This document shows positions 38,490-47,546 of a stretch of 64,000 nucleotides of DNA, one piece after another. The notes beneath the pieces were generated by a model that saw only the letters and a program-made list of their open reading frames with translations, searched no databases and was not told where the DNA came from. The stretch spans positions 170,795 through 234,794 of the forward strand of contig JAQMWT010000059.1 in NCBI GenBank assembly GCA_029834535.1. The letters run 5' to 3'. The translations under genes and the position numbers were made by a program. Position 1 is the stretch's first letter. Every line of letters starts with the position of its first letter. Origin of the DNA: Chrysophaeum taylorii. Its lineage: Eukaryota > Sar > Pelagophyceae > Pelagomonadales > Pelagomonadaceae.

Positions 38490-41476
38490 TTAGGGTCGGC
38501 GCCGGCGCGGTGGGTGCCTGGGCCGCGACCACGACCGACTTCGCGAGTCAGCGAAGCGTCGGTCGCGATTTTGACGCGGGCTCGGAGGCGAGTAAGACCT
38601 GACGTGGTTGTGAAAAGATCGAGGAAAGACGACGTACCCGCGAGAGGAGCTCGAAGGTGAACGTCGAATGCGCTTGTACCGTCGGCGGTTGTCGTCGTCG
38701 TCGTCGCTATCACGGGGTCTCGCCGGCTTGCGAAAATCACGCGAGGGTGGGTCCGCCGCGTCGATATCGTTACGGCGACGCGCGGGTCGGCTAAGTATGT
38801 CTTCGTCGTCGTCGCGGCGTCGCTGGATGAATCCGCCGTCGCTGCGTTTGTTCTTGTTGGTGGAGGGCGCCTTGCGCGGCGGGTCTCTGCGGTGGTTGGT
38901 GTGGTTGTTGTGCTCGTTTTTGACGGACGGCGGCGGGGGCGGCGCGCTCTTCTCCTCTTTGACTACGACGTACGGAGATGCGAGGTTGATCTCCTCCTCC
39001 TCGACGGGCGGCGGTGGCGGCGGAGGCGGCGGAGGCCGCGAGCTCTTCTCCTCTTTGACTACGACGTACGGAGAGGACGCGTGGTTGTTGTTGCCGTTGC
39101 TCTCCTGCTTGACGGAGGACGGCCGAGCGCGGTCCTCCGCCTCCGTCTCGAGCGTCGACTCTATAAGGAGGCGAGTCTCGGGCGGCGCGGGCAGCTCGTC
39201 TTCCTCGGGAGCGGGCGATTGCGGGCGCGGCGGGTCATCAAATATGACGTCCGGAACGCTGTTGAAGGCATCCATGTCCATCTCCTCGCCGTCGATTTCG
39301 TCGTCGTCCTCCTCCTCCTCGTCCTCCTCGCGGACCCGTCGGACGATCGCGTCGGCGTCCACCCACGTGCCCGTCTTCTTCTGCTGCGGCACGGGGACAG
39401 CGGGGGCCGCGTTCGCAACGGGCGAGGGGTCGGGAGTCTCGGTGGTCTTCGCCTCGTCGCGGTGGTCGCGCTTGGTTTGGGCGACGGCCTTGTCTACGGC
39501 CGTGCGGGCTCGTCGCCGAGCGCGCGAAACTTGACGTAGGCGTGAGCCCTCGCGAGACGCGCGACGAGAAGGTCGCGCGAGCCCGAGTCGGGGACGCCCG
39601 AGACGCGGGCCTTGCGCCGGAGGGCCTCGACGTCAAGGGTGTCGAGGTTGGCCTGCTTGCCGTCGGCGTAGCACCCGTCTTCCAGGGCTTCCGAGGCGAA
39701 GAAGGTGGACTCGAGGCCGTGGACGTAGAGGGGCGGGAAGAGCGACCATCGGAGCCAGGCGGCGAGGACGGCGACGACGCGGTCCTCGAATGATTTCGCG
39801 GCGATTCGCGAGGTCGTCGCGCGCGCGGCGGCGTTGAGCGTCGCGAACGCTTCGGGCAGCGACGACTGGAGGAGGGTGCGGTAGTGCTGCGCGCCGCGCA
39901 TCGGGACGCTCGCGTTCCGGAGCACGTCCGAGGCGAGGTAGATGCGGGCGACGCGCGCCGCGAGGGACGTCGTCGGCTCGCACCTGATCATCGCCTCGTC
40001 GAGGATATCCACGATGTCCGCGGCCGACTCGACGTGGTCCAAGGCGAACGCCATCGCTTCGGCGATCTTAACCCGCGACGTCGTCAGCTGCAGCACCAAC
40101 GTCCGGAACGTATCCCCGTCGTCGGGGTGAAGGGCCGACCGCCGTCCGACGCGCTCGAGGTCCCGTGCCCGCTCCGCTTGCCTGCCCGTCAGGAACTGCT
40201 CGTCGCGCCGGGTCCGTTTCGGCTCGGGGTCGTCGTCGGCGTCCTTCGTCGTCGCTCCGTTCGGGGGGCCGCGATCCCCGCCCGCGAGGGCAAGGGTCGT
40301 CGCTTCTTTCTTTTCGTCGGACGCCTCCTTAGTTTTCATCTCCTTATCAGGGGCATCCTCGCCCGGAGGCGGCACCCAGAAGATGCCGTCGAGCTGCATC
40401 AAGAAGGGCTCCGTCGTCCTCGACGGGACCACCACCTCGAGGTCCTCGCCGCCGCGTCTCGCTCGGATCCCGTTCTCGACCACCGACGCGTACACCTTCC
40501 AGCGGTAATAGGTCGCCTCGGAGCACTTTTGCCGCAGGAAGGCGAACAAGGGGTTCCGCTCTTCGCGCTCGCGCACGACCGCCTCGAAGGGCGCCCCGTC
40601 CTTGGCGACGTACTCGGCCAAGAGGTCTATCACCTCGCGCTGCTCGACGTCCGCCGGCCGCGTCACCTCGACCCGCGGATCATCGTCGCTCAAAGTGCGC
40701 TCGGCGTTGCTGGGCACGGGCGCCTCCACGGTCGGCGGCGGGGGCTGCTTGACGACGGGGGGATCGACGACCACCACCACCGGGGCGGCGGGCGCGGCGA
40801 CCTGGACTCCCCCCGTAACGACCGGAGACGCGGCGACGATCGGGAGGACCGGCCGCTTGCCGACCGCCTTGCCCCAGCCGACGGAGAGGCGGTAACCGTC
40901 GATGTCCAAGTCGTGCACCGCGTTCTTCGCGTCGTCGGCGTCGTCGCGGCGCGCAAAGCTCACGAAACCACAGTTGCGTTTTCGAGCTCGTTCCTCGTCC
41001 GTTCGCGGCCACATTATCTTCACGGATTCGATCTTGCCGAACTTGCCGAAGATGCCCAACAGCTGTTCCTCGGTGATGGTCGGCGCGAGGTTGCCAACGT
41101 ACAAGTTGGTCGTCTCGGGGTCGCCGTCGTCGAAGGAACCTTTGGTAGCGACCGGATCCTCGACCGTAGAAGACCCGCCCGCCTCCTGCCGCGACTTGAG
41201 CTCCTCCAGGAACGAGTCGATCTGCCGGTTTGACCGCGGCCTCCCGGCGCCGCGACCCGGCTGCCCCGAACCCTTGCTCTCATTGCCCCGCTCCATGCGA
41301 TACATCTTTCCCGAGCTCGCCTGGCCTGAGCGCAAGAAGGTCTGCGACTCGTCCACCTTGAACGACGCGACAAACTCCTCGTACACCGACGCCGCCTCGC
41401 TCTCCGCGATACGCTTCTTCATCTCGCGCTCCTCCTTCTCGCGCTGGAACCGCGTCTTCCCGCCCCCCTTGGACAT
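38490..41476 (-). CDS. U2SURP: U2 snRNP-associated SURP-motif protein (SR140)
   Basis: Proposed exons, in reading order: 41476-39536, 39488-38638 and 38598-38490 (966 aa). Domains: N-terminal MSKGGGKTRFQREKEEREMK and FVASFKVDESQTFLRSG typical of SR140; RRM about 120-205 (TNLYVGNLAPTITEEQLLGI, RNCGFVSFARRDDADDAKNA); SURP about 279-330 (EVIDLLAEYVAKDGAPFEAV, NPLFAFLRQKCSEATYYRWK); CID about 430-565 (RSALHPDDGDTFRTLVLQLT, ADIVDILDEAMI); then a SAP-like helix pair (LRRKARVSGVPDSGSRDLLV); an acidic EIDGEEMDMD linker; and an RS-rich tail. The role is in U2 snRNP/branch-site recognition in the nucleus. The first join (47-nt intron, donor GTCAAG, acceptor GACAAG) is needed because the long frame stops at 39494 while the tail frame has no ATG; an indel is the alternative. 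The second intron is 39 nt. Confidence 0.85.
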
Positions 41477-41939
41477 GGTGATGATTCTGCTCGACGCTCT
41501 CACATCATAACATATTGGCTGGTTAGTGTCTACCACTTTGCCTTTGGGGGGACATCCATCCCATCCTTCGCCGCACATACGTCCGGCGGCAAGCATGCGT
41601 ACGACCTACGGGCGGGGCCCTTGGTCCGCTCTTCGCCTGCCCCACGCCTCGGCGATGACCCCGACTAGGTCCCGCGTACTTATCTCCGCCCGTCAGGCAC
41701 ATCCCTCCTACCCCACATACCCACCCACATCCTTCATGCCCCCACACCCCCCTCTTAGCATTCGACATTTAAAGACATCCATCCCATCCGCCATCCCACA
41801 TCCCACATCCGTACGGCTCGCCGGCTCCGAGCCGGCCATCTATCCATCCATCTCGACTCCGTGCATCCCCGGCGGCGGCGGCGGCTCGAGTGTCGGACGA
41901 AGGGGCGAGCGAATGAAAGAAAGAAAGGTCGTCGTCGTG
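41477..41939. other. intergenic, mobile-element-derived repeats
   Basis: About 460 bp between the U2SURP start and the TLDc gene end. Most of it is the dispersed repeat described at 41566-41706 and a satellite-like unit near 41728-41785, followed by CATCC-type simple repeats. Confidence 0.6.
41566..41706 (+). repeat. dispersed repeat shared with the Helitron-associated region, copy 1
   Basis: About 140 bp beginning cgcacatacgtccggcggc and continuing through tgcgtacgacctacgggcgg to cgcccgtcaggcacatccct. It recurs at 60234-60362 with only a few differences. Both copies are followed by the ctcttagcattcgacattta satellite motif, so this is probably a fragment of the same element family. Confidence 0.8.
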
Positions 41940-43496
41940 TTAGTCGGGCCCCCGGTTGTTGTTGTTGTTGTTGTTGCCGTTTGCGGCCTCGCGGACGGGG
42001 CGGCGCAGGTCGGCGTTGGAGGCGCACTGGGCGAATGTCTTGCCGAAGAGAAACTCGCGGTCGAAGTCGGAGTCTGCGAATTTCGTCTTGTCGACGGTGC
42101 CGGCCTTGCGGATGTGCTCGGCCCGGGTCTTGCGGTTCTCGTCACGGGCTCGCGCGGCGGAGAGGATGGTCGCCTGGTCGCCGACACCCCAGACCTCGAT
42201 GGCGTCGATCTCGACCTGGCCGTTGGGGTGTGAAGGCGCGAGGGGGGCGGACTCGAACGTGAGGCACGACGCGCGAACGGCGATGGTCGCGTCGCCGAGC
42301 TGCTCGGGGACGAGGATGCGAGCGGTGTCGGGGCCGCCGCTCGAGCCGATGCAGATGCCCTTGAAGCGGGCCTTGGTGCTGAGGTACATGAAGTCGCGCC
42401 TCGAGCCCGGACCCCGGCGAGGGCGGCAGACGGCGAGCGTCGGCCGCAGCGCGAAGACGAGGCAAGAGGAGCCGCCGTAGAACTGATGCCACTCGCGCCA
42501 GGGTTCGTCGAGGTAGGCCCCGAAGACGTCCCCCGAACCCGAGGCCTTGACGATCAAGAGGGTCGGGCCCCGCCATCCCAGAATCTGGTGGCAGAGGCGG
42601 TAGAAGGACAGCCCGTCGATGCCGCTGCCGTAGACGCGTTTCCACCGCCCGCGCGCCTCCGAGGCGCAGAGTCCCAAAGCGCACAGTATCTGCGCGCGCG
42701 CCGCGTCGCCGGCGGAGCCCAGAATCTCCGACTTGTCGACCACCACGGGCGCCGTGAATATGCCCGCGTACTCGCCGAAGCACGCCGCGCGCGCGAAAGC
42801 CGACCACGCGTCCGCGAGCTCGGGCGCGTGACGCTCGGCCCAGCGCGCGACGCAGCTCAGGTCGACGTGGCCCTCGGGACTCAAAGCCGTCGCATCGCTT
42901 CCCACGGCCTGCGCCCCCTCCCGCGCCCGCTCCTCCTGCTTGGTCTCGTGCGCGGCGGCCGCGACGATCGACCGAACGAAAGGGTCCGCGTCGAGAGGAG
43001 ACGCCGCGCCGTACGCGCGCCGCCGCCGCCGCGATCCCGACACGGTCGCGTCGTCGTCGTCGTCGTCGTCGAAACCGCACGATGTCGGGTGGTGCTTGGA
43101 CAGCAGGGAACGCCAGGTGACCTCGAAGAGCCGCGCGAGCGCCGCGGGATCTGCGTACCGGGGCTCGCGCGTTACCGGATCGACGAGGCTCACGGCGCCC
43201 ACGCCCGCGCACAAAAGGTGCGTCAGCCGACAGCTCTTGGCGCCGCGCGTCGTCTCGCCCATGAACCTCACGAACTCTTGCGCTCCGAGCAACGGCGCGC
43301 CGCGCGACGCCACGAAGAACAACGCCTTCCCGAACGCTGCCTCGGACTCGAGATCCATCGCCCTTACGAACCCCGCGGCGCTCAGCTCGCCCTCGGTCGC
43401 GTGCTTAGCAAACACCTCGAGTGCGGCCCCGCATTCAGAGTCCCCCAGAGGACCCGGATCCACGACGCGCTGGACCTTATTATTTTGGGCTCCCAT
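41940..43496 (-). CDS. TLDc-domain protein
   Basis: 518 aa from ATG 43496; the longer reading begins with GTG. Residues about 300-450 match the TLDc fold (oxidation resistance and V-ATPase-interacting proteins): GIDGLSFYRLCHQILGWRGP, TLLIVKASGSGDVFGAYLDE, WHQFYGGSSCLVFALRPTL, then KGICIGSSGG and VEIDAIEVWGVGDQ. The N-terminal part (residues 10-150) looks like the EF-hand-like helical region seen in TLDC1/RTC5 proteins (ALEVFAKHATEGELSAAGFV, LLGAQEFVRFMGETTRGAK). The N terminus MGAQNNKV fits an N-myristoylation signal, as in TLDC1/MEAK7. The likely place is a lysosome- or vacuole-type membrane, regulating V-ATPase or stress responses; inference. C-terminal poly-Asn is low complexity. Confidence 0.83.
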   Translation of the reverse strand: MGAQNNKVQRVVDPGPLGDSECGAALEVFAKHATEGELSAAGFVRAMDLESEAAFGKALFFVASRGAPLLGAQEFVRFMGETTRGAKSCRLTHLLCAGVGAVSLVDPVTREPRYADPAALARLFEVTWRSLLSKHHPTSCGFDDDDDDDATVSGSRRRRRAYGAASPLDADPFVRSIVAAAAHETKQEERAREGAQAVGSDATALSPEGHVDLSCVARWAERHAPELADAWSAFARAACFGEYAGIFTAPVVVDKSEILGSAGDAARAQILCALGLCASEARGRWKRVYGSGIDGLSFYRLCHQILGWRGPTLLIVKASGSGDVFGAYLDEPWREWHQFYGGSSCLVFALRPTLAVCRPRRGPGSRRDFMYLSTKARFKGICIGSSGGPDTARILVPEQLGDATIAVRASCLTFESAPLAPSHPNGQVEIDAIEVWGVGDQATILSAARARDENRKTRAEHIRKAGTVDKTKFADSDFDREFLFGKTFAQCASNADLRRPVREAANGNNNNNNNRGPD

Positions 43497-43606
43497 CGCC
43501 GGACGGATTTTTCTGCCTACAAACGCGACGAAACCCCCGCGCGAGGTCAGTACTGTTTTTTTCCACAACGATCCGCTTGCCGTCCACCGCCGGGTCACCA
43601 CATCGC

Positions 43607-44870
43607 ATGCCCCTGCGCCCGCGTATGGTCGGCAGTCGGTCTCATATGCAACGCAGACGACGAGGGGGCATGTCTCAGTCGCGCTTCGTCATCATAATCG
43701 TTGGCTTGGTATTATTGCTTGCGCTCGCCTGTAGCCTCTTCTCCTTGCGAAGCGTCGTCGGCGTCGTCTTCCCGAGCCGCCACACGGCCGTCAGCGTCGT
43801 CTTTGAGTCCTCGAGCTCGGTCGCCGGCAACTTTCGCTCGTCGGACGAAATCAAGCTGCCGTCGGGCTCCTCGAGGCTTCGCGCTTCCTCCGGTAGTACT
43901 GTAGTGGTCGTGTCGTCGTCGTCCGAGAGCGTCGACACCGCGTAGGCTCCTCCTCCTCCTCCTCCTCCTCCTCCAACACGGTGGTCATCATGTACGACAC
44001 GCGACCGCCGACCCCGCGCGACTCGCTCAACAAGGACGGAGAGAACGAGTACTGGTCCCACGCTGCCTACCTCAACTGGCTGTTCGCGTGCAACCGCGGC
44101 TACGACTTCCGATACTACCTAGAGGTCAACATCGAGCAGAAGGCCGAAAAGCCGCGGGGATTTCTGCAGGAGGGCAACAGCGGCATCTTCAAGTCGCAGC
44201 TCACGTGCTACCTCAACCGCAATATCGGGCGTTCGACGCCCTGGTGCAAGCTAGGCGCGGTCGCGGACGCGCTCGCCTCGGGCTACGAGTGGGTTCTCAT
44301 CCTCGACTCGGACGCATACTTCCGAAGCTCCGGCGCACAAGCGACCAAAAGCGTCGATGACCTCATCAAGGACTACCGCGGCGCCTACTGGGAAACGGGT
44401 AGCCCCGATCTCTGGCTCGCCTCGAACAGTCCTTGGGGCGAGACTCGCGGCAACACCGGCATGCAGATCTGGCACAACACCGAGGCCGCTTGGAAGGTCC
44501 TCCGCCTCTGGTGGCAGACCGACGCCAAGGCAACGCAGCACGCCTACGAGCAGCACGGCTTCGTCGAGCTCATGCACAAACACCACGAGCTTCGCGGAAA
44601 CTTTGGCGTCTTGTCCAAGCTTCGCTGGATGGAGCCCGACGATTGGGAGAAGCTCCCCGCCGTCCACATCGCCTCCTTCCAGAAGGCCGTCCGCATCAAC
44701 ATGATGATGGACCAAGTCGAACAAGAGGAGCGACACGTACGGTGTAGTAGTTTTTTTTTGTGAGCGAGTGATTTTTCGAGCAGGGCAGGGGCCGAAAATG
44801 CAAGACGCTCGTCGTGCGCCGAATCAACGCGACCGCCATCGCCGAGGTCAGCCTCTTCGTCTCGCCTTAG
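43607..44870 (+). CDS. type II membrane glycosyltransferase (GT34-like)
   Basis: Three exons, 43607-43892, 43946-44736 and 44784-44870, give 387 aa. The first intron (53 nt, donor GTAGTA, acceptor CGTAG) removes two stop codons; the second is 47 nt and replaces a spurious tail with GRGRKCKTLVVRRINATAIA. Residues 28-45 are a signal anchor (FVIIIVGLVLLLALACSLF) after RRRR. The lumenal domain has WCKLGAVADALASGYEWVLI then LDSDAYF (the DxD metal site), DLWLASNSPWGETRGNTGMQ and IWHNTEAAWKVLRLWW; this pattern resembles galactosyl/xylosyl-transferases of the GMA12/MNN10 group (GT34), acceptor unknown. The start could also be one of the later ATGs (43625, 43646, 43670). It shares a 110-bp divergent promoter with the TLDc gene. 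Confidence 0.8.
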
Positions 44871-45092
44871 GTGATTCGCTTTATCATAGGCCGTGCTCGA
44901 CGAAGACACGAAACCGCCCGTTTCCCGTTTGTAGCGATGCCTGGCTCGTGCGCCCCTATCTCATCTCATCTCATCTCATCTCGCTCTCGCTCTCGCTATC
45001 TATCGCCAGAGTAGACATCGCCCTTGGCGACTGGAGACCATCCTTTCGGTGGTGGTGGGCAATGTACCATTTTATTCGTCAAACCCCCACCA
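44871..45092. repeat. intergenic with (ATCTC)n repeat
   Basis: A CATCT/ATCTC pentamer and CTCTCG hexamer run lies at about 44960-45000. Otherwise the gap holds only the converging 3' ends of the glycosyltransferase and EamA transporter genes. Confidence 0.7.
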
Positions 45093-46154
45093 TCACAGGA
45101 CGTCGTTGTCGACACCACTCGGGTCGTCCGCGTGGTGGGTGGTGTCCTTTTTGACGAGCTCAAAGGTCGTCGCGGGCCTGGGCGCCGAAGAGACGACGTT
45201 AGCAGCCGAGTGGCGCTTGGCGTAGGCGGTCTCGGCGCGAAGGCCCGCGTATTCGTGGGCGGCGACGGTGAGAATGAGCACAGCGCCACCAAGGAGCGTA
45301 AAAAGAGGCGGCTCTTCTCGGTAGATCATAAAGACCCACATCGGGCCGAGAATGGTTTCGAGGAGCGATATGAGACCAATCTGTGCTCCCGGAATGTATC
45401 GGGGGGCGATGCTGAAGGCGATAAAAACGCTACCCACACAGACGCCGTCGATGGCCATCACCAAGAAGAAGAGTGGAGAGATGCCATCCAAGATCGAGCC
45501 CCGAGCGAGCGAGGAAAACAGAGCGGTCGCGACGGCGCCGAGGAGCGCGCCGCAGGCTGAGGCGAGCGGGAGCGGGAGGTCCGGGACGGTTTTTGCCGCC
45601 GTGCGCGCGACGAGAACGTACGAGGACATGCCGAGGCCGGTTCCGATGGCGAGTACGTTGCCGAGGTCGGTCGAACCTTCCCGACGGCCGGAAACGATAC
45701 CCGGAGCGAACATTATGGTTATCGCGACTATCGAGCCACAAAGCGCAAAAATCGTACGTTTCGGAAGCGGGTCTCGCAGGAAGAACCACCCGAAGACAGC
45801 GCTCCAGATAGGCTGGAGTGAGTAGCACAGGAGAACGTTCGAGGCGTAAGTGAGCGCGAACGCTACCGGGAAAATTATGTCGACGATCGCCTGCAGAAAC
45901 ATGGCCGCGACCATGTACCGCACGCCCCCGCGGCACCGCTCGCGCAGGCACCCAAACGTCTCGCCGTCCGAGACGATCACCCAGGAGAAGGAGAATAGAA
46001 AGATCGACATCATCTTCCAGAAGACGACGGTAGCGAGTCTCGCCCCGAGCAACGCCGCCCAGTACACTAGAACGGCGTCGGGCGTCACCGACACGACGCC
46101 CGCCGTCGCGATCAACAGCCCGCGCCGCCGCTTCTTCGACGATTCGTCATCCAT
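45093..46154 (-). CDS. EamA/DMT-family transporter
   Basis: 353 aa from ATG 46154; an upstream in-frame GTG is not used. About ten hydrophobic helices are visible in two halves, for example LLIATAGVVSVTPDAVLVYW, YMVAAMFLQAIVDIIFPVAF, RTIFALCGSIVAITIMFAPG, ASACGALLGAVATALFSSLA, FTLLGGAVLILTVAAHEYAG. The motif LQPIWSAVFGWFFLRDPLPK at the end of the first half and LLETILGPMWVFMIYREEPP in the second are the two EamA signatures (P-x-x-x-x-x-x-x-x-E/D). Members export metabolites or amino acids, or carry nucleotide sugars; the substrate here is unknown. The C-terminal 50 residues are cytosolic and polar. Start codons of this and the TLC-like gene are 74 bp apart. Confidence 0.88.
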   Translation of the reverse strand: MDDESSKKRRRGLLIATAGVVSVTPDAVLVYWAALLGARLATVVFWKMMSIFLFSFSWVIVSDGETFGCLRERCRGGVRYMVAAMFLQAIVDIIFPVAFALTYASNVLLCYSLQPIWSAVFGWFFLRDPLPKRTIFALCGSIVAITIMFAPGIVSGRREGSTDLGNVLAIGTGLGMSSYVLVARTAAKTVPDLPLPLASACGALLGAVATALFSSLARGSILDGISPLFFLVMAIDGVCVGSVFIAFSIAPRYIPGAQIGLISLLETILGPMWVFMIYREEPPLFTLLGGAVLILTVAAHEYAGLRAETAYAKRHSAANVVSSAPRPATTFELVKKDTTHHADDPSGVDNDVL

Positions 46155-46228
46155 CCTCCTTAACGCGGCACGTTCCACGAACGACTCCTCGCACGAAAAC
46201 GAGGGTTCGCGTTCATGCACTCGATGCG

Positions 46229-46978
46229 ATGCTCGTCATCATCATCATCGCGAGCGTCGTGTTCTGGCTGGTGCTCGCGCTCGCACTGCGGGGCTACTTT
46301 GCGCGGCGGCGACGAGCAAGAGATCTTGCACGACTCACACGCAGCCTCGTGTTCGCCACGGCGGCGAGCATCGCGGGACCGGCGCTCCTCGCGCTCGCAC
46401 CCAACTGGCCGCGCGACTTGCTGACGCAATTCGCGCCGCGTCACGCGTGCGTCTTCGCTCTCGCCGCGGGCCACTGGTTTGTGTCGTTTATCGAGGACAT
46501 TCGCGCCTCCGACCCGGCCGGCGCCGAGAAGAGTTTCGTGTTCGAGCCTATCCGCGACGAGCTCGCGGCAATTGTCAGACTTGGGTATGCAGTGCACCAT
46601 GCCGCGACCTTTGCGATTTACCTCGTCCTCCTCGAGACGCGCCGCCTCTCTGGCCTGGGCGCGATCGGCTTGCTCTACGAGCTCCCCGTCTGCTTCCAGC
46701 TCTCGAGGGAAATCCGTCGAGACCGCGTCTACGACCGATCGCGAGCAAAGTTCGACGCCTTTTGGCTCGCTTGGCTCGCGGCTTTTGCGGTGGCGCGCGG
46801 CGGACCGACCTTCCTCTACATCGTCTCGCTCATCTGGTGGAGAAGGCAGCTGACCAACGTTCTATCCACCGCGCTCCTCAAGGTCCTCTATCACGGCAGC
46901 GCCTCTTTTTTTACCTACATCAACTGCACCTACTTTAGTCTCATGGTTGGCTGGTATCAATGCGACAAGGCAGCCCTT

Positions 46979-47009
<31 letters not shown>

Positions 47010-47050
47010 GCCCAACTGTCGGCGCCACCGCGATTACAACAGCCTTGTAG
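46229..47050 (+). CDS. TLC-like polytopic membrane protein
   Basis: 273 aa. Starts with a hydrophobic helix (VIIIIASVVFWLVLALAL); at least five more follow (LVFATAASIAGPALLALAP, VFALAAGHWFVSFIEDI, AIYLVLLETRRLSGLGAIG, AFWLAWLAAFAVA, FFTYINCTYFSLMVGWYQ). The pair LGYAVHHAATFAIYLVLLE resembles the HH-containing core of TRAM-LAG1-CLN8 (TLC) domains, found in ceramide synthases and lipid-sensing proteins. Key additional TLC residues are not clear, so function in lipid synthesis is only a suggestion. The C-terminal poly-Ser comes from a (TCG)n repeat (46980-47007). Confidence 0.65.
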
Positions 47051-47546
47051 ACGACGACGACGACGACGACGACCGGTGGAGCAAACGAGATGTTGCTTCC
47101 CGTGCATTTGTTTTGCTTCGTCATCATTGCATTGCGGTCCCAGCGATGATAGTGAAGTAATTATTATTCGTCGAGCCGCTGAACGTCCGGAGATTGCGGC
47201 GATGCCAGGGCCTGAGCGATCTTCTGGGGAGCCCGTGGTCTATTTATTAGTTATGCAGTTTGTCGAGGAGCAGTTTTGCGAGGGCCCCCATCTCCTTGGT
47301 CGACGGGCCGAAACCGAGGTGTCTCCAAGAAGCACACCTGCACGACGTAGTCGCAACTTTGTCATCTGCCAGCAGGCTGCGGCATCCCCAAAGTCCGACT
47401 TTTGGTCACGGTCCCTGTAATCATAATAAACGGCGCCGACGTGCGACGTGCGACGTGCGACGTGCTCCCCGCCGAAAAGCTGCGCAGCGTCGGAAAATTA
47501 CCCGCACCAGAAAAGATGATGAGCAGTACCATCATCATCGTTGTCG
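47051..47546. other. intergenic with trinucleotide and heptamer repeats
   Basis: About 500 bp. (GAC)n lies at 47051-47073 directly after the TLC-like stop; four copies of a gacgtgc heptamer lie at 47440-47466. No gene recognised. Confidence 0.6.
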
